Assembly (NCBI RefSeq): GCF_040939455.1
Contig: NC_134106.1
Location: 71,960,001 to 72,024,000 of the forward strand
DNA length: 64,000 nucleotides
Origin: Microcebus murinus
Taxonomy: Eukaryota > Chordata > Mammalia > Primates > Cheirogaleidae
Direction of reading: 5' to 3'
Shown here: positions 38,129-52,869 of the stretch, in pieces
Position numbering within the stretch: the stretch's first letter is position 1
How the letters are laid out: each line of letters starts with the position of its first letter
The notes under the pieces: model-generated
What the model was told of the DNA's origin: nothing
Database searches by the model: none
What the model saw: only the letters and a program-made list of their open reading frames with translations
Translations under genes and position numbers: made by a program

Positions 38129-38681
38129 TGCTTCAACAAGCAACATGCTTGAATGAAACATGCTTGAAACAAATGAAAAAGTAGAAAATCTCAGCAAAGA
38201 GAAGATTTAAAGAAGAACCAAATGTTATTTTAGAATTGAAAAACACAATAACCAAAATAAAAATCTCAGTGGATGGGCTCAACAGTAGATTGGAGACCAT
38301 AAGGAAAAAAAATCAGTGAAATAGAAGATAGAACAATATAGAAATCACCCAATCTGAACAACAGAGAGAAAACAGATTGAAAAGAAAAATAGAACAGACC
38401 CTCACAGACCTGCGAAACTATAAAAAATATATAATGTGTGTATCATCAGAATCCTGGAAGAAAAGAAAGAGAGTATGGCTAAAAAAGTACTTGAAAGCAG
38501 CAAGAGAAAAAATGACACCAGGTAAGGTATGAGAGAGACAATTCAAGTAACAGTGGATTTCTCATCAGAAACCATAAAAGACAACTGGAAGTGATACAAT
38601 ATTTTTTAAGTACTAGAAGAAAAGAATTGTCAACCCAGAATTCTATATCTAGAGAAAATATTCTTTAGGAATGAAGGGAGT
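38129..38681 (+). repeat. L1M fragment
   Basis: L1 text such as 'aaccataaaagacaactgga' and 'ttgtcaacccagaattctat'. It continues after the LTR-like element at 39241. Confidence 0.7.
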
Positions 38682-39240
38682 GATGGTTAATTTTAAGTGT
38701 CAAGTTGACTAAATTAAGGCATACTTACTTAGGTGGTGGGGCATCATTTCTGGGTGTGTCTGTAAGAGTATTTCCAGAGGATATTGGGCATGTGAGTCAG
38801 TGGACTGAATAGGGAAGAGCTGCACTCAATGTAGGCAGGAACCATCCCGTTGACTATGGGCCAGGATAGAACAAAAGGGCAGAGGAAAGGCAAATTCATT
38901 CTCTCTCTCCTGGAGCTAGGACATCCTTCTTCTCTGTTCGTAGATATCAGAACTCCAGGTTCTCTGGCCTTTGGACTTTGGGACTTGCACCAGTGGCTTC
39001 CTGGGTTCTCAGACTTCCGGCCTTTGACTGGGAGTTGCACCATCAGGTTCCTCTTTCTGAGGCTTTCAGATTTGGACTGAGTCATGCCACCAGCTTCCCA
39101 AGGTCTCCAGCTTGCAGACAGTCTATCATGGAACTTGTAAACTTCCATAATAACATGAGCCAATCCCCCTAATAAATCCTCTCATATCTATATATCTATC
39201 ATCTATCTATCTATCTATCTACTATTCGTTCTATCTCACC
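38682..39240 (+). repeat. LTR-like element, copy 2
   Basis: Starts 'tgatggttaattttaagtgt' and is homologous to 22746-23325. A (TATC)n microsatellite lies near its 3' end at 39183-39223. Confidence 0.6.
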
Positions 39241-39460
39241 AGATAATTCTAATACGAAAGGGAAATGAAAACATTCTTAGACGAAAGAACACTAAGAAAA
39301 TTTGTCACCAGGAAATTGCCCTAAAACAATGGACAGTCTTTAAACAAAAAATTCTCTAAACAGAAAAGAAGTGATAAAAGAAAGAACTCAAGGGCACCAG
39401 AAAGGAAGAAAGAACACAGTAGGCAAAAATATGGGTAAATACAATAGGCTTATTGATTTA

Positions 39461-39789
39461 TTTTTTTTGAGACAGAGTCTCACTCTGTTGCTCACTCAGG
39501 CTAAAGTGCCATGGTGTCAGCCTAGCTCACAGCAACCTCAAACTCCTGGGCTCAAGGGATCCTCCTGCCTCAGCCTCCTGAGTAGCTAGGACTTACAGGC
39601 ATGCACCACCATGCCTGGCTAATTTTTTCTATATATTTCTAGTTGGCCAATTCATTTCTTTCTATTTTTATAGTAGAGACAGTGTCTCACTCTTACTCAG
39701 GCTGGTTTCGAACTCCTGACCTTAAGCGATCCTCCCACCTCAGCCTCCCAGAGTGCTAGGATTACAGGTGTGAACCACCGCGCCTGGGC
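39461..39789 (-). mobile_element. Lemur-type Alu
   Basis: Full dimer. 'tacaatagg' occurs on both sides. Confidence 0.92.
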
Positions 39790-40079
39790 TACAATAGGTT
39801 TTTATTCTCCTTTTGAATTTTCTAAATTGCTTTTGACAGCTGATGCAAAAATTTTAACACCAGTAAGGTGATTCTAAATCCAAATAGAAGAAATAGTTAA
39901 GATAATTATAAGTGGGGGATGAAAGAGGGACCCAAATGGAGGTAAGATTTCTATACATCACTCAAACTGGTTAAATGATGACACTAGTAGATCGTGATAA
40001 GCTTTTTCTATGTAATGTAATGCCTACAGCAACTACTCAAATTCTCTACAAAGACATATATTCAAAAATACCATAGACA

Positions 40080-40860
40080 TTAGCCATCAGGAAAATACAA
40101 ATCAAAACCACAGGGAGATCGACTTCACACATGCAAGAATGGCTATAATAATAATAGTAATAGCCAGATAATAACAAGTGTTGTGAGGACCTGGAGAAAT
40201 TGGAACCATCACATACTGCTGGCAAGAATATGAAATGGTACAGTAACTTTGGAAAACAGTTCCAAAGTTCCTCAAAAAGTTAAATATATAGATACCATAT
40301 GATCCAGTAATTCCACTCTGGGTATATATAGCCAAGGAATGAAAATATATGTCCACACAAAAACTTGTACACAGGTATTCATAGCAGCATTATTATATTA
40401 ATAATAGCCAAAAAGTATAAACAACACAAATATCCATCAACTGATGAATGGATAAATAAAATGTGGTATATCTCCATATAATGGAATACTACTCAATCAT
40501 AACAATAAATGAAGTACGGATTCAAGCTACAACATGGATGAAAAACTGAAAACATTACACTAAGTGAAAGAAACCAGACCCAAAGGATATATATTTTATG
40601 ATTGCATTTATATGAAATGTCCAGAATAGACAAATCTATATAGAGAGAAAGTAGATTAATGGTCTCCAGGAGTTGGCAGGAAAGCAGAATGAGTTGTAGC
40701 TGCCATAGATAAGAGGTTTCTTTTTGGAGTGGTGAAAATGTTCTGGAATTAATGTAACTGGTTGCACAACATTGTAGATATACTAAAAGTCATTGAATCA
40801 TGTGCTTTAAATGGATGAATTGTATAGTATAGTGAATTCTCTCTCAATAAAGCTATTATA
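40080..40860 (+). repeat. L1M 3' end
   Basis: 'gaaaatacaaatcaaaacca', 'aattccactctgggtatata' and 'gaatggataaataaaatgtg' are L1 ORF2 3' hallmarks. ORF2 is riddled with stops. Confidence 0.8.
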
Positions 40861-41437
40861 AAACCCTACAGATATATCAAAATGGAATTCCAAAAAATGT
40901 TCAAGTAGCCCACAGGAAGACAGGAAAACAGAGAGGAAAAACAGAAAACAAAATATAAAAAGGCAGATTTAGCCATAATATATTAATAATTATATTAAAT
41001 GTATATGATCTAAATATAATAATTAAAAGAGATTGTCAGAGGTTTAAAAACATGACCCTATTATATGTTGTCTGCAATAAACTCACTTCACATATAATGA
41101 TGTAGGAAGATTGAAAGTAAGAGAATGGAAAAGATAGTGTTTTCAACAAGTGTGAACAAGTTCAACAAGTGTTTTCAACAAGTGCTGGGACAACTGGATA
41201 TCCACATGCAAAAAAAAAAAAAAAAATGAATCTGGATGTTGGGTTTGGAGATAATACAACACCAAAGACATGATTCATGAAAGAAAGAATTGATAAACTG
41301 CATTTCATTAAAAGCAAAAACAGCTTTGTAAAAATCACTATCAAGAGACAAGCCACAGAAAATGGAAGAAAACATTTGCAATAGATTCTTCTGATAAAAT
41401 ACTGTTATCCAAAATAAACAAAGAACTCTTTAAACTC

Positions 41438-41562
41438 GGCAAGGTGTAGTGGTGTGTGCCTGTAGCCTCAGCTGCTCTGAAGTCTGAGTGGGAGAATTGC
41501 TTGAGCCCTGGAGTTCAAGACTAACCTGGACAATACAGTGAGACCCCTCCCCCCAAAAAAAC
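41438..41562 (+). mobile_element. Alu-related monomer
   Basis: 'ggcaaggtgtagtggtgtgt' to 'cagtgagacccctcc'. Duplication 'aactctttaaa' at both ends. Confidence 0.8.
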
Positions 41563-41723
41563 TCTTTAAATTAAACAATAAGAAAACAACCAACCCAATT
41601 AAAAAATAGTCCAAAGACCTTAACGGACATCTCAGAGAAGATATACTGATGGCAAGTGAACATATGAAAAGATGCTCCACATATTATGTCCTCAAGGAAA
41701 TGCAAGTTAAAATATTTAATATA

Positions 41724-42060
41724 GGCCGGGCACGGTGGCTCATGCCTGTAATCCTAGCACTTTGGGAGGCCAAGGCGGGCGGATTGCTCAAGGTCAGGAG
41801 TTTGAAACCAGCCTGAGCAAGAGCAAGACCCCGTCTCTACTATAAATAGAAAGAAATTAATTGGCCAACTAATATATATATAGAGAGAGAAAAAAATTAG
41901 CCGGGCATGGTGGCGCATGCCTGTAGTCACAGCTACTTGGGAGGCTGAGGCAGGAGGATTGTTTGAGCCCAGGAGTTTGAGGTTGCTGTGAGCGAGGCTG
42001 CTGCTATGGAACTCACTTTTCCTGGGCAACAAAGTGAGATTCTGTCTCAAGAAAAAAAAA
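41724..42060 (+). mobile_element. Lemur-type Alu
   Basis: Starts 'ggccgggcacggtggctcat', full dimer with the AT-rich linker. Confidence 0.95.
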
Positions 42061-42889
42061 ATTAATATAATGAGATACCACTACATGCTTACTGGAATGG
42101 TTAAGATGCATAGCACTGACAACTCCAAACACTGGTGAGGACATGGAACACCAAGAACTCCCATGGGAACCTAGCATAGAAGCCATGTTGGAAGATAGTT
42201 TGTCAGTTTCTTATAAAACTAAACATAGTCTTACCATATGATCCAGCAATAGTATTTATTTAAATAAGTTGAAAACAAAAACCTGAGCATGGATGTTTCC
42301 AGCTGCTTTATTCATAATTGTCAAAGCTTGGAAGCCACCAAGATGTCTTTCAGTAGGGGAATAGATAAACTGTGGTACATCCAAACAATGGAATATGATT
42401 CAGTGCTAAAAAGAATCAACTATCAAGCCATGAAAAGACATAGAGGAAATTTAAATGTATATTGCCAATCTGAAAAAGCTATGTACTATATATTTCCAAC
42501 TCATAGGACATTCTGGAAAAAGGCAGAAATATGGAGATAATAAAAAGATCAGTGGTTGCCAGGGGTTGGAGGAAGGAAAGTATGAATAGGCAGAGCACAA
42601 AAGATTTTAGGGCAGTAAATGATGCTACATGCCATTATCATTTGTCCAAACCCATAGAATGTAAAACATGAAGAATGAACCTTAATGTAAACTATGGACT
42701 TTGAGAAATAATGTCAATGTACAATCAATGTCATTGATTGTAACAAATGTACCACTCTGTGAAGGATGTTGATATCAGGGGAGGCTGTGCATGTGTGGGG
42801 ACAGGAGGTATATTGGAAATCTCTGTACCTTCTGCTTTATTTTGCTGCATAATAAAAGTATTTTAAATATAGTATAATGGAATAATAGG

Positions 42890-43280
42890 AGAATAGATTG
42901 GAATAGGGTGAGAAAATCAGAAGGCTGCCTTGGATACTTGTGGGTCATCCAAATGAGATGCCCAGCAAATAGTCCATATGCACATCTAGTGTTGAACAGA
43001 GTGTTCTGGACTGGACATACAGATTTAGAAGGCATCAGAATATAAATGGGAGTTAAAGACATGACTATGACAAAATTACCCAAATGAGTTGAAAACTAGA
43101 CCAGAACTCTAGGGAAATAATAACTCTGAAGAAGCAGGGGAGGAAGAAAATTTAAGGAAGGAAATTATGAAGAAAGGATCATAGAAGTAGGTGAAACCAG
43201 GTGGAGTATTACCACAGAGGCTTGAGGGAAAGGACTTTCAAGGAGGAAGTGGTCAACAGAGTCACCATATGCAGAAAGCT
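42890..43280 (-). repeat. L2-like fragment, antisense
   Basis: Text such as 'gggtcatccaaatgagatgc' fits the antisense L2 region. It is strongly diverged. Confidence 0.4.
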
Positions 43281-44189
43281 CAGGTAATGTAAGTACAAAA
43301 ATGTATTCATTGGATTTAACTACTAATCCAATCAGATTTCATCCAATAAACATAGAAGAATAAATAAACGACTGTTGAATGAAGTAAAAAAGGTTAAAGG
43401 ATAAATAATAAAAACAAAAGGGCATATTAAAGCAATGAAAGAGGGTGATTTTTATTTTTATTATTTTATTAAATTTATTTTCTATTTCTTATTTTTTTTT
43501 CTTCCCATGGCTTCATACCAGTGTCATATTCAAGAGGGTGATTTTTAGTAGGGATATAGCTGAAACAAGATTGGCCATGAGTTGATGATTGTTGAAGTTG
43601 GATACATAGGGATTAATTATATTAATCTCTCTACTTTTGTATATGATTGAATTTTTCCAAGGAAAAAAAAAGATTTTAAAAAAAAATCCCTCTTCCCTCC
43701 TAAAAGGAAAGCCATAGACTGGGAGAAAATTTATGCAATAAATATAATTGACAAGGACTCAAATCCAGAATATATAAAGGACTCCTATAATTCAATAAGA
43801 AAAAGACAGACAGCTACTCAATAGAAAAATGCACAAAAGATTTTAACAAGCATTTCACAAAGAAGTCTTTCAAATGGCCAGTAAACATGACAATGGTCTT
43901 AGCCTCATTAGTTCTCAGAAAAATGCATATGAGAACCACAAAGAGATATATCTCTATACAGTCTCCAGAAATGCTAACATGAAAAAAAAAGTAACATCAA
44001 ATGTTGGCAAGAATGTAGGACACTAGAACTCCCATACACTGTTAAAGAAAATGTAAATTAGTACAACCACTTTAGAAAACCATCAGTGTCTACCAAATCT
44101 AAACATAGGCATACTCAATAACCCAGAAATTTCACCCACAACGGAAATGTGAACATATATGAACCAAAGACGTATACAAAAATATTCAA

Positions 44190-44490
44190 GGCCAGGCGTG
44201 GTGCCTCATGCCTCTAATCCTAGCACTTTGGGAGGCCAAGGTGGGAGGATCTCCTATGGCTAGAAGTTCAAGACCAGTCTAAGAAACATAGCAAGACACT
44301 GTCTCTATTTAAAAAATAGAAAAATTAACCAGGCATGGTAGTTTGTGCCTGTAGTCCCAGCTACTTGGAAGGCTGAGGCAGGATTGCTTGAGCCAAGGAG
44401 TTCAAGGTTGCACTGAGCTATGATGATGCCACTGCACTCCAGCCTAGGTGACGGAGGCAGACTTTGTCTCAAAAAGAAAAAAAAAAAAAA
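44190..44490 (+). mobile_element. Alu (older)
   Basis: 'ggccaggcgtggtgcctcat' to an A-tail. 'aatattca' flanks. Confidence 0.88.
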
Positions 44491-44826
44491 GAATATTCAT
44501 AGTAGTACTATTTGTATACTCTGGCTTCTCTTCAGATCATATAAATCTTTCACCTTTTACATAGAAGTACTATTTGTAACTGCCAAAAACTGAAAATAAG
44601 CTAAATGTTCATCACAACAGAATGTTGATATGCTCATACAATATAATTGTGGTCAATTGTGGTATGCTCGTGTAATATAAATCTACGCAGCAATAAAAGT
44701 GAACAAACTACTGCTATACACATAGAGATGAACTTCACAGTCTTAATTGTAAATAAAAGAAACTATACACAAAAGACTACATCCTATATGATTCCATTTC
44801 CATAATACTTAAAAAGAGGCAAAACT

Positions 44827-45130
44827 GGCCGGGCGAGGGCTCATGATTGTAATCCTTGCACTTTGGGTGGATGAGGCTGGAGGATCACTTGTGGCCAGCA
44901 GTTCCAGACAAGCCTGAGCAAAAGCAAGACCCTGTCTCTACAGAAAAATAGAAAAATTAGCCAGGCATGGTGGTGCACACCTATAGTCCCAGCTAGTTGG
45001 GAGGCTGTGGCAGGAGGATCACTTTAACTCAGGAGATCGAAGTTCTCTAGTGAGGTATGATGACGCCACTGCATTTTATTCCAGGCAACAGAGTGAGAGC
45101 CTGACTCCAAAAATAAAAACAAAAAATTTT
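44827..45130 (+). mobile_element. Alu
   Basis: Starts 'ggccgggcgagggctcatga'. Duplication 'aaaaagaggcaaaact' on both sides. Confidence 0.92.
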
Positions 45131-45830
45131 AAAAAGAGGCAAAACTAATTTATGATTTTAGAAGTTATCTTAGAGATTACATCTGGGGAGGACAGTGGAG
45201 GTATTGACTCCTTTACCAGGAAAGAACCAGAGGAAGATTTCTGGATATGGCTGGCAATTGTTCTGTTTCTTGGTCTGAGCGATGGGTTACATGAGTGTGT
45301 TGACTTTGTGACAAATTAATAACCTGCATGTTCAATATTTGTATACTTTGATGGAGATATATTGCCCTTCAGTAGAAGCTTTAAAGGGAAAAAAGAGTGT
45401 ATTCTCTCTCTATGGCTGGAAGTGGTAAAAGGAGTAGATGGTAAGGGTACTGCTCATTTGTTCCATCCCTTTTCTGTCCCAGCATTAATTAATTTTAGCT
45501 AATTAATGCATCTTATGAGGCATCAAAAGCCCTTTCCACTTACTTTCTATGGTTTACCCCATAGGAATATTATTTCAGAAAACATTAGTACTGCATTCAG
45601 ACCATGGAATAAATCCTCAGATAAACATGTAGCTTATGGTTAACATAACATATTCCTTGCCTAACAACTCCAAGCTGTTTGAACAAACTCTAGGTCTCTG
45701 ATTAACAGATTCATGTAAAACACATATTTTTATAGAATGAGTCAACTGTATACATTCCTGCTTAGAGTTAAAGAAATGCAACTCAATGAGTTATTGCAGG
45801 CTTTTCTACACCTTACAAAACTTTGAAATC

Positions 45831-46143
45831 GGCCGGGCGTGGTGGCTCACACCTGTAATACTGGCACTCTGGGAGACCGAGGCAGGAAGATTGCTGAAGG
45901 TTAGGAGTTCGAAAGTAGACTGAGCAAGAGCAAGACCCCATCTCTACTAAAACTAGGAAGAAATTAATTGGCCAACTAAAAATATATAGAAAAAAAAATT
46001 AGCCAGGCATGGTGGCGCATGCCCATAGTCCCAGCTACTCGGGAGGCTGAGGCAGGAGGATCTTGAGCCCAGGAGTTTGAGGTTGCTGTGAGCTAGGCTG
46101 ATGCCATGGGACTCTAGCCCGGGCAACAGAGTGAGACTCTGTC

Positions 46144-46171
<28 letters not shown>
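45831..46171 (+). mobile_element. Lemur-type Alu
   Basis: Full dimer with an A-tail of about 27; 'aaaactttgaaat' flanks both sides. Confidence 0.95.
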
Positions 46172-46174
<3 letters not shown>

Positions 46175-46934
46175 AGAAAACTTTGAAATTGTGAAGAATT
46201 TTAAAAAATTTCTTTGTAATCCAATCTGGTGCATATATTATGCAAGAAACTGGCTTTTGCTTTGGCACTGTTACCTCTCATCTTTAGTCACAAAAACATA
46301 GCCGAGTCTGTGTAAATCTGCCCTCATTCCATAACAGCAGAGGATATGCTTGACTGAAACAGAAGAAAGCTGCTCTCATGTCTCCTGTTCCCTTTTTTGG
46401 ATATGTTGAGGGTAATGGAATGAGTTTGGTGCCGAACTCATGAGGATGGTTTAATATCTTACAGTTTACAGGTTTCTCTCTAAATAAAAAGCCTTGTTAA
46501 ATATGTGCCATTTTGATGAATAATAGAAAGAAATATCGTATTTCAGAGCAAGTAGGTTACATTAGAATTAGCTTTTTCAGAGATAAAATCCTGACCCGTC
46601 CTCCTTCCCAAAGATGATGACATGGGAGGTGTCCAACAAAGTGTCCAGATCTGGGCTTTCAGCACTTGCTGTTGCTGTGCTGCCAGCTAACTGCATGCTT
46701 TTTTGTGGATCCTGGCAGGTGGAATGTTTATAGATTTTTGCAAATGTAGCATCCCTTTTGTTAGACGATGAGTGTGTCAATTCATAACAGGGACATCAAG
46801 AATCTAAATTGGATTAAACGATCTTCAAATCTGCTTCTAATACTTAGATTCTACAATTTCAACCAGAAAAACTGTAAGAATTACATTCTTTTTACCCCGT
46901 CAAACAAAACTAGGTGCTTTTAAATCAAAGGAAT

Positions 46935-47052
46935 AGGGGGGCATGGGCAATATATATAACCTTAACACTTGTACCCCCATAATATGCTAAAATAATTTTT
47001 AAAAAAAGAATAAAAAACAAACAAAAAAACAAAAACAAACAAAAAATAAATA
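46935..47052 (+). mobile_element. Very short lemur L1 3' end insertion
   Basis: Tail motif 'acccccataatatgctaaaa' with an A-rich end. Duplication 'atcaaaggaata' on both sides. Confidence 0.85.
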
Positions 47053-47687
47053 AATCAATCAAAGGAATATACATCAAGATTGGTCACTGTCCACCATGTT
47101 CAATACTAAAAAATAATTTTAACAATATTGTTTTAAAAGCCTGAGATATTGCTGTGTTTGGCATTTTAAGAGGTATCTCCTACCCAAGCTTCTGGCAACA
47201 AAGCTGGGAGTCAGCTTGAGGAATTTTCTTCCAACAACCTACTGTTTTAGCCATTTGGCTCAGGAATTAAGTAAAAATAAATGGAAAGCACTTAAACAAT
47301 AAAAACAAAAGCTACCCTGAAGATATCAGAGAGTTCTAACTTCTCTTTTGCTGTGTCTGAAATCCTACTACTTCATTTTTGTGAAAAGACCTCACAAATA
47401 AGTTACCTATGTTACCAGACTCTGCTTTATCAAAAAATAGATGGCATTCTGAAAGTACCTTCCCAAATGAAAAGAGCTTACAGAATTTTAGAACAATAGT
47501 GACACTAAGTATCCACTATATGTAAATATCATTTTTAGACTATACAACTGATGGCATGGTTTATGGCAAGACTGATGAGACTGTTGGGCATTAACTCTTT
47601 ATAAGGACATCCAGGTGCAAGATTTCTGTCCCAACCAACCTACAAAATGTCCTCTATGTCAATACTAAGAGTATATTTTTATTTTAT

Positions 47688-48013
47688 TTTTTTATTTTTT
47701 TTGAGACAGAGTCTCGCTCTGTTGCCTGGACTAGAGTGCCGTGGCATCAGCCTAGTTCACAGCAACCTCAAACTCCTGGGCTCAAGCAATCCTCCTGCCT
47801 CAGCCTCCTGAGTAGCTGGGATTACAGGCAGGTACCAACATGCCCGGCTAATTTTTTTCTATTTTTAGTCGTTTGGCTAATTCTTTCTATTTTTAGTAGA
47901 GACGGGGGTCTCGCTCTTGCTTAGGCTGGTCTCAAACTCCTGAGCTCAAGCAATCCTCCCGCCTTGGCCTCTCAGAGTGCTAGGACTACAGGCATGAGCC
48001 ACTGCGCCCGACC
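47688..48013 (-). mobile_element. Lemur-type Alu
   Basis: Full dimer. 'aagagtatattttta' flanks both sides. Confidence 0.94.
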
Positions 48014-48127
48014 AAGAGTATATTTTTAACCAGACTAAATAAAAGCACTCAAATACTATTTGTTTGACATCTAATGTAAAGAGCTTATTATCCCATTACA
48101 CACATAAACTAAGAGAACTTGACAACA

Positions 48128-49586
48128 ACAGGCATACCTCATTTTATTGTGCTTCACTTTATTGAGCTTCACAGATAATGCATTTTTTACAAATTGAAGC
48201 CTTATGGCAATCTTGCCTGGAGCAAGTCTATCAGTGCCATTTCCCCAAGCGTATGTGTCCACTTTGTGTCTCTGTGTCACATTTTGATAATTCTTATAAT
48301 ATTTCAAACTTTTTCATTATATCCATTATGTTGATCTGTCATCAGTGGTATCTTTGACATTACTATTGCAATTGTTTTGGGGTGCCAGGATGTATGACCA
48401 TATAAGGACAGCAAATTTAATCAATAAATGTTTTAGGTGTTCTGACTGCTCCACCAACTGGTAGCCCTCCCACGCCAACCTCTCTCTCTTCCTCTTCTCA
48501 GGCCTCTCTATTCCTTGAGACACAGAATATTGATATTAGGTCAATTAATGACCCTACAATGGCTTCCAAGTGTTCAAGAAAGTTATAGTTCTCTTTAAAT
48601 CAAAACCCAGAAATGATTATGCTTAATGAGGAAGGCATGTTGAAAACCAAGATAGGCTGAAAGCTAGCTCTTCTGCCAAGTGAATGCAAAGTTCTTGAAG
48701 GAAATGAAAAGTGCTATTCCAGTGAACCCCTTAATGACAAGAAAGCAAAGCAGCTTTATTGCTGGTTGGGAGAAAGTTTTAGTGGTTTGAATAGAAGTCA
48801 AACCATTCACAACATTCTCTTAAGCCTACACCTAATCCAGAGCAAGAACCTAACTCTCTTCAATTCTATGAAGCTGAGAGAGGCAAGGAAGCTGCAGAAG
48901 AAAAGTCTGAAGCTAACAGAGGTTGGTTCATGAGGTTTAAGAAGCCATCTTCATGACATAAAAATGCATGGTGAAGCAGCAAGTGCTGATGTAGAAGCTG
49001 TAGCAAGTTATCCAGAAGATCTAGCTAAGATCCTTGATGAAAGTGGCTACACTAAACACAGATTTTCAGTGTAGATGAAAACCTTCTATTAAAAGAAGAT
49101 GACAACTAGGACTTTCAGAGCTAGAGAAAAGTTAATGCCTGGCTTCAAAGCTTCAAAGGACAGGCTGACTGTCCCTTGATGGACCTGGACAAAGTAAATT
49201 GAAAAAATCCTGGAAAGGATTCACCATTCTAGATGCCATTAAGAACATTCATGATTCATGGGAAGAGGTCAAAATATCAACAGTAGTGGGAGTTTGGAAG
49301 AAGCTGATTCCATTCCACATGAATGACTTTGAGTAGTTTAAGACTTCAGTGGAGGAGGTAATTGTGGATGTGATGGACATAGCAAGAGAACAAGAAATGG
49401 AGCCTGAAGATATGACTGAATTGCTGCGATCTCATGACAAAACTTGACGAGGAGTTGCTTCCTATGGATGAGGAAACGAAGGGGCTTTCTGAGATGGAAT
49501 CTACTCCTGGTGAAGAATGCTGTGAACGTTGTTGAAATGACAACAAAGGATTTAGAATATCACATAAACTTAATTGATAAACAGCA
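48128..49586 (+). mobile_element. Tigger1 (pogo-like) DNA transposon, 3'-truncated and decayed
   Basis: Starts 'aggcatacctcattttattg', the Tigger1 end, and continues through decayed transposase sequence ('gaaaaccaagataggctgaa', 'gaggcaaggaagctgcagaa', 'tggcttcaaagcttcaaagg'). About 1.46 kb, with many stops and frame changes. It ends where an Alu fragment begins. Confidence 0.85.
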
Positions 49587-49735
49587 GCTCAAGCAATCCT
49601 CCTGCCTCAGCCTCCCCAGTAGCTAGGACTATAGGACTATGCTGCCATACCCAACTAATTTTTCATTTTTTAGAGACGGGGTCTTGCTATGTTGCCCAGC
49701 TTGGTCTTGAACTCCTAGCCTAAGTATGCTTACTT
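49587..49735 (-). repeat. Alu fragment
   Basis: 'tcaagcaatcctcctgcctc' to 'ggtcttgaactcctagcc'. It is an internal piece without ends, abutting Tigger1. Confidence 0.75.
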
Positions 49736-49899
49736 TTTAAATAAAAAGTTTAGAATATGTCAATCTTGCATATTTCCTTCAATTCTCCACCTCCAAGAAA
49801 ATCTGACAAAATTATTATGTGCTGTGCTTAACAATTAATGGACGAGCCAAGTTCACCTGGAGACATGAACCTTTGGCAATTATTTCCCCTGGACTTCAT

Positions 49900-50900
49900 T
49901 ATAATATTTTTATTGCATGTCTAACATTCAAGATATTTTATGCCATGCACTATGGACATGTAGATGAATAAATCAGTTCCTGCCATAAAGGAACTCATCC
50001 AAAGAAGACACATGCATAGAGTTTTAATTCAATGCAGCTAAGTATGACAGGCGTGTACAAGGTATTATTGGGATATGGAAGGGCACACACCAATTTGCTC
50101 CATTGTTGATGATGTTAGGTTTGATCACTTGAGTAAGGTGACATTCACCTAAGCGTTCACTATACAGATATCTTTGTTCCTTTATAAGCCTGGTGAGGAA
50201 GGAGAAGATGGGTGGGAAGGTATAAAATTTCTGGAGAAAGTGGAATCTTGCTAGGCAAGGCAGAGAGGAAGGGGTGAGAACAGCAGGTAGAGAGAATGGT
50301 AAAGCACCAAGTTCAGAAAAACTAGAGCATGGGTCTGGAGCAACAACCAGCATGAAATATCACGATGAGTCTTAAGAGGTAGGCTAGGAACAGATTATGA
50401 AGAATCATGAAAGCCAGTGTTAGAGATTGATTTATCCTCTAAGCTAGTTGTCTCCAAGGAATGGTGTGCCCTGGAATACTGGAGGAAGGATTTTGTCTTT
50501 TTAAATTTTCATACTTTTGTGTACATTTCATAATGGAACATATATGTTCTCATATATATATCTAAAATATATATTATATATGAATATATATTGAATATAT
50601 ATATTTCTCATCATATATAATGAGAAATATATATTTCTCATTAAGTGAAATCAGGACCTTAAGAGGAAGACTAGGGGTGGGGAGAGAAAATGAAAAGCTG
50701 TTTTAGACTAAGTACCTAAAAGTATCCAGGAGGAGCTGTCCAGTAGGTGTATATGAAACTGAAGATTGGGGAGTGTCTTTTGCTTGGATGTGTAGATTTG
50801 GTAGACATCCAATAAAAATCTGAGAGAAAAAAAAATCTGAGAAGAAAAGAGCAGTGGACCAACAGCAGAACCCCAGAAAACACTAACATTTACAATAAAA
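49900..50900 (-). repeat. L2-like fragments, antisense
   Basis: 'ttttatgccatgcactatgg' and 'gtatccaggaggagctgtcc' fit antisense L2 order over a diverged stretch. Its AT-rich middle is described separately. Confidence 0.5.
50520..50643. repeat. AT-rich stretch with inverted repeat
   Basis: (TA)n-rich. ATATATATTTCTCAT (50597-50611) and its reverse complement (50620-50634) are separated by 8 bp. TGAGAAATATATATTTCTCA (50621-50640) is itself a perfect palindrome. Confidence 0.9.
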
Positions 50901-51089
50901 TGGTTATTTTTTTCCACAGGAAGATCAGAGCACAAGGAGCAATGTTTGGCACTATTTCTTAACTGCCAAACCTGCACCATGAAGGGGAAAAAATGTTTCT
51001 GTTAGTACTCTAGTAGCAATTCAGAAAGAGATAATTTTCTTACCATTTTGAGTGGTATTCAATTAAGGATTTTAAAAGTACACCATGAA

Positions 51090-52560
<1,471 letters not shown>

Positions 52561-52869
52561 AAAACAATCTATATGTAGCTAATAGGCTATAGCTGATTTT
52601 ATTTAGATGAATGTACTAAATACTAATAAATTATTTAATACTTTATAAAAAGCCCACCATGAAATTCTTTCCCATCAAAGCTAACCAAGATAAAAGGAAC
52701 TAATGTCACCTCTAGCCAGTGTCAGCAACATAATTTCTATCTTTTTCTCCCTCTACGTGAGCCAAGAATCATGTTTGACTTACCTGTGAAATTAACAAAC
52801 CAGAAAAACACCTATAGCACTCAGCCACTTTTTCAAAAACAATTTAACATTGGAAAACTGGTAACCTTC

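Larger units (their letters stand above)
40876..42870 (+). repeat. L1M fragment with two Alu insertions
   Basis: ORF2/3'UTR text from 'cccacaggaagacaggaaaa' through 'gatccagcaatagtatttat' and 'ggttgccaggggttggagga' to 'gctgcataataaaa'. It is split by Alu-type insertions at 41438 and 41724. Confidence 0.75.
43690..45385 (+). repeat. L1M fragment with two Alu insertions
   Basis: 'aaagccatagactgggagaa', 'tcaaatggccagtaaacatg', 'aatgttggcaagaatgtagg' and 'tggcaattgttctgtttctt' in L1 order. Confidence 0.75.

Noticed and set aside
46577..46780. Minus-strand 67-codon frame in non-repeat sequence
   Set aside because: The proposed start is TTG rather than ATG, with no splice signals or recognisable protein; kept only as unassigned sequence.
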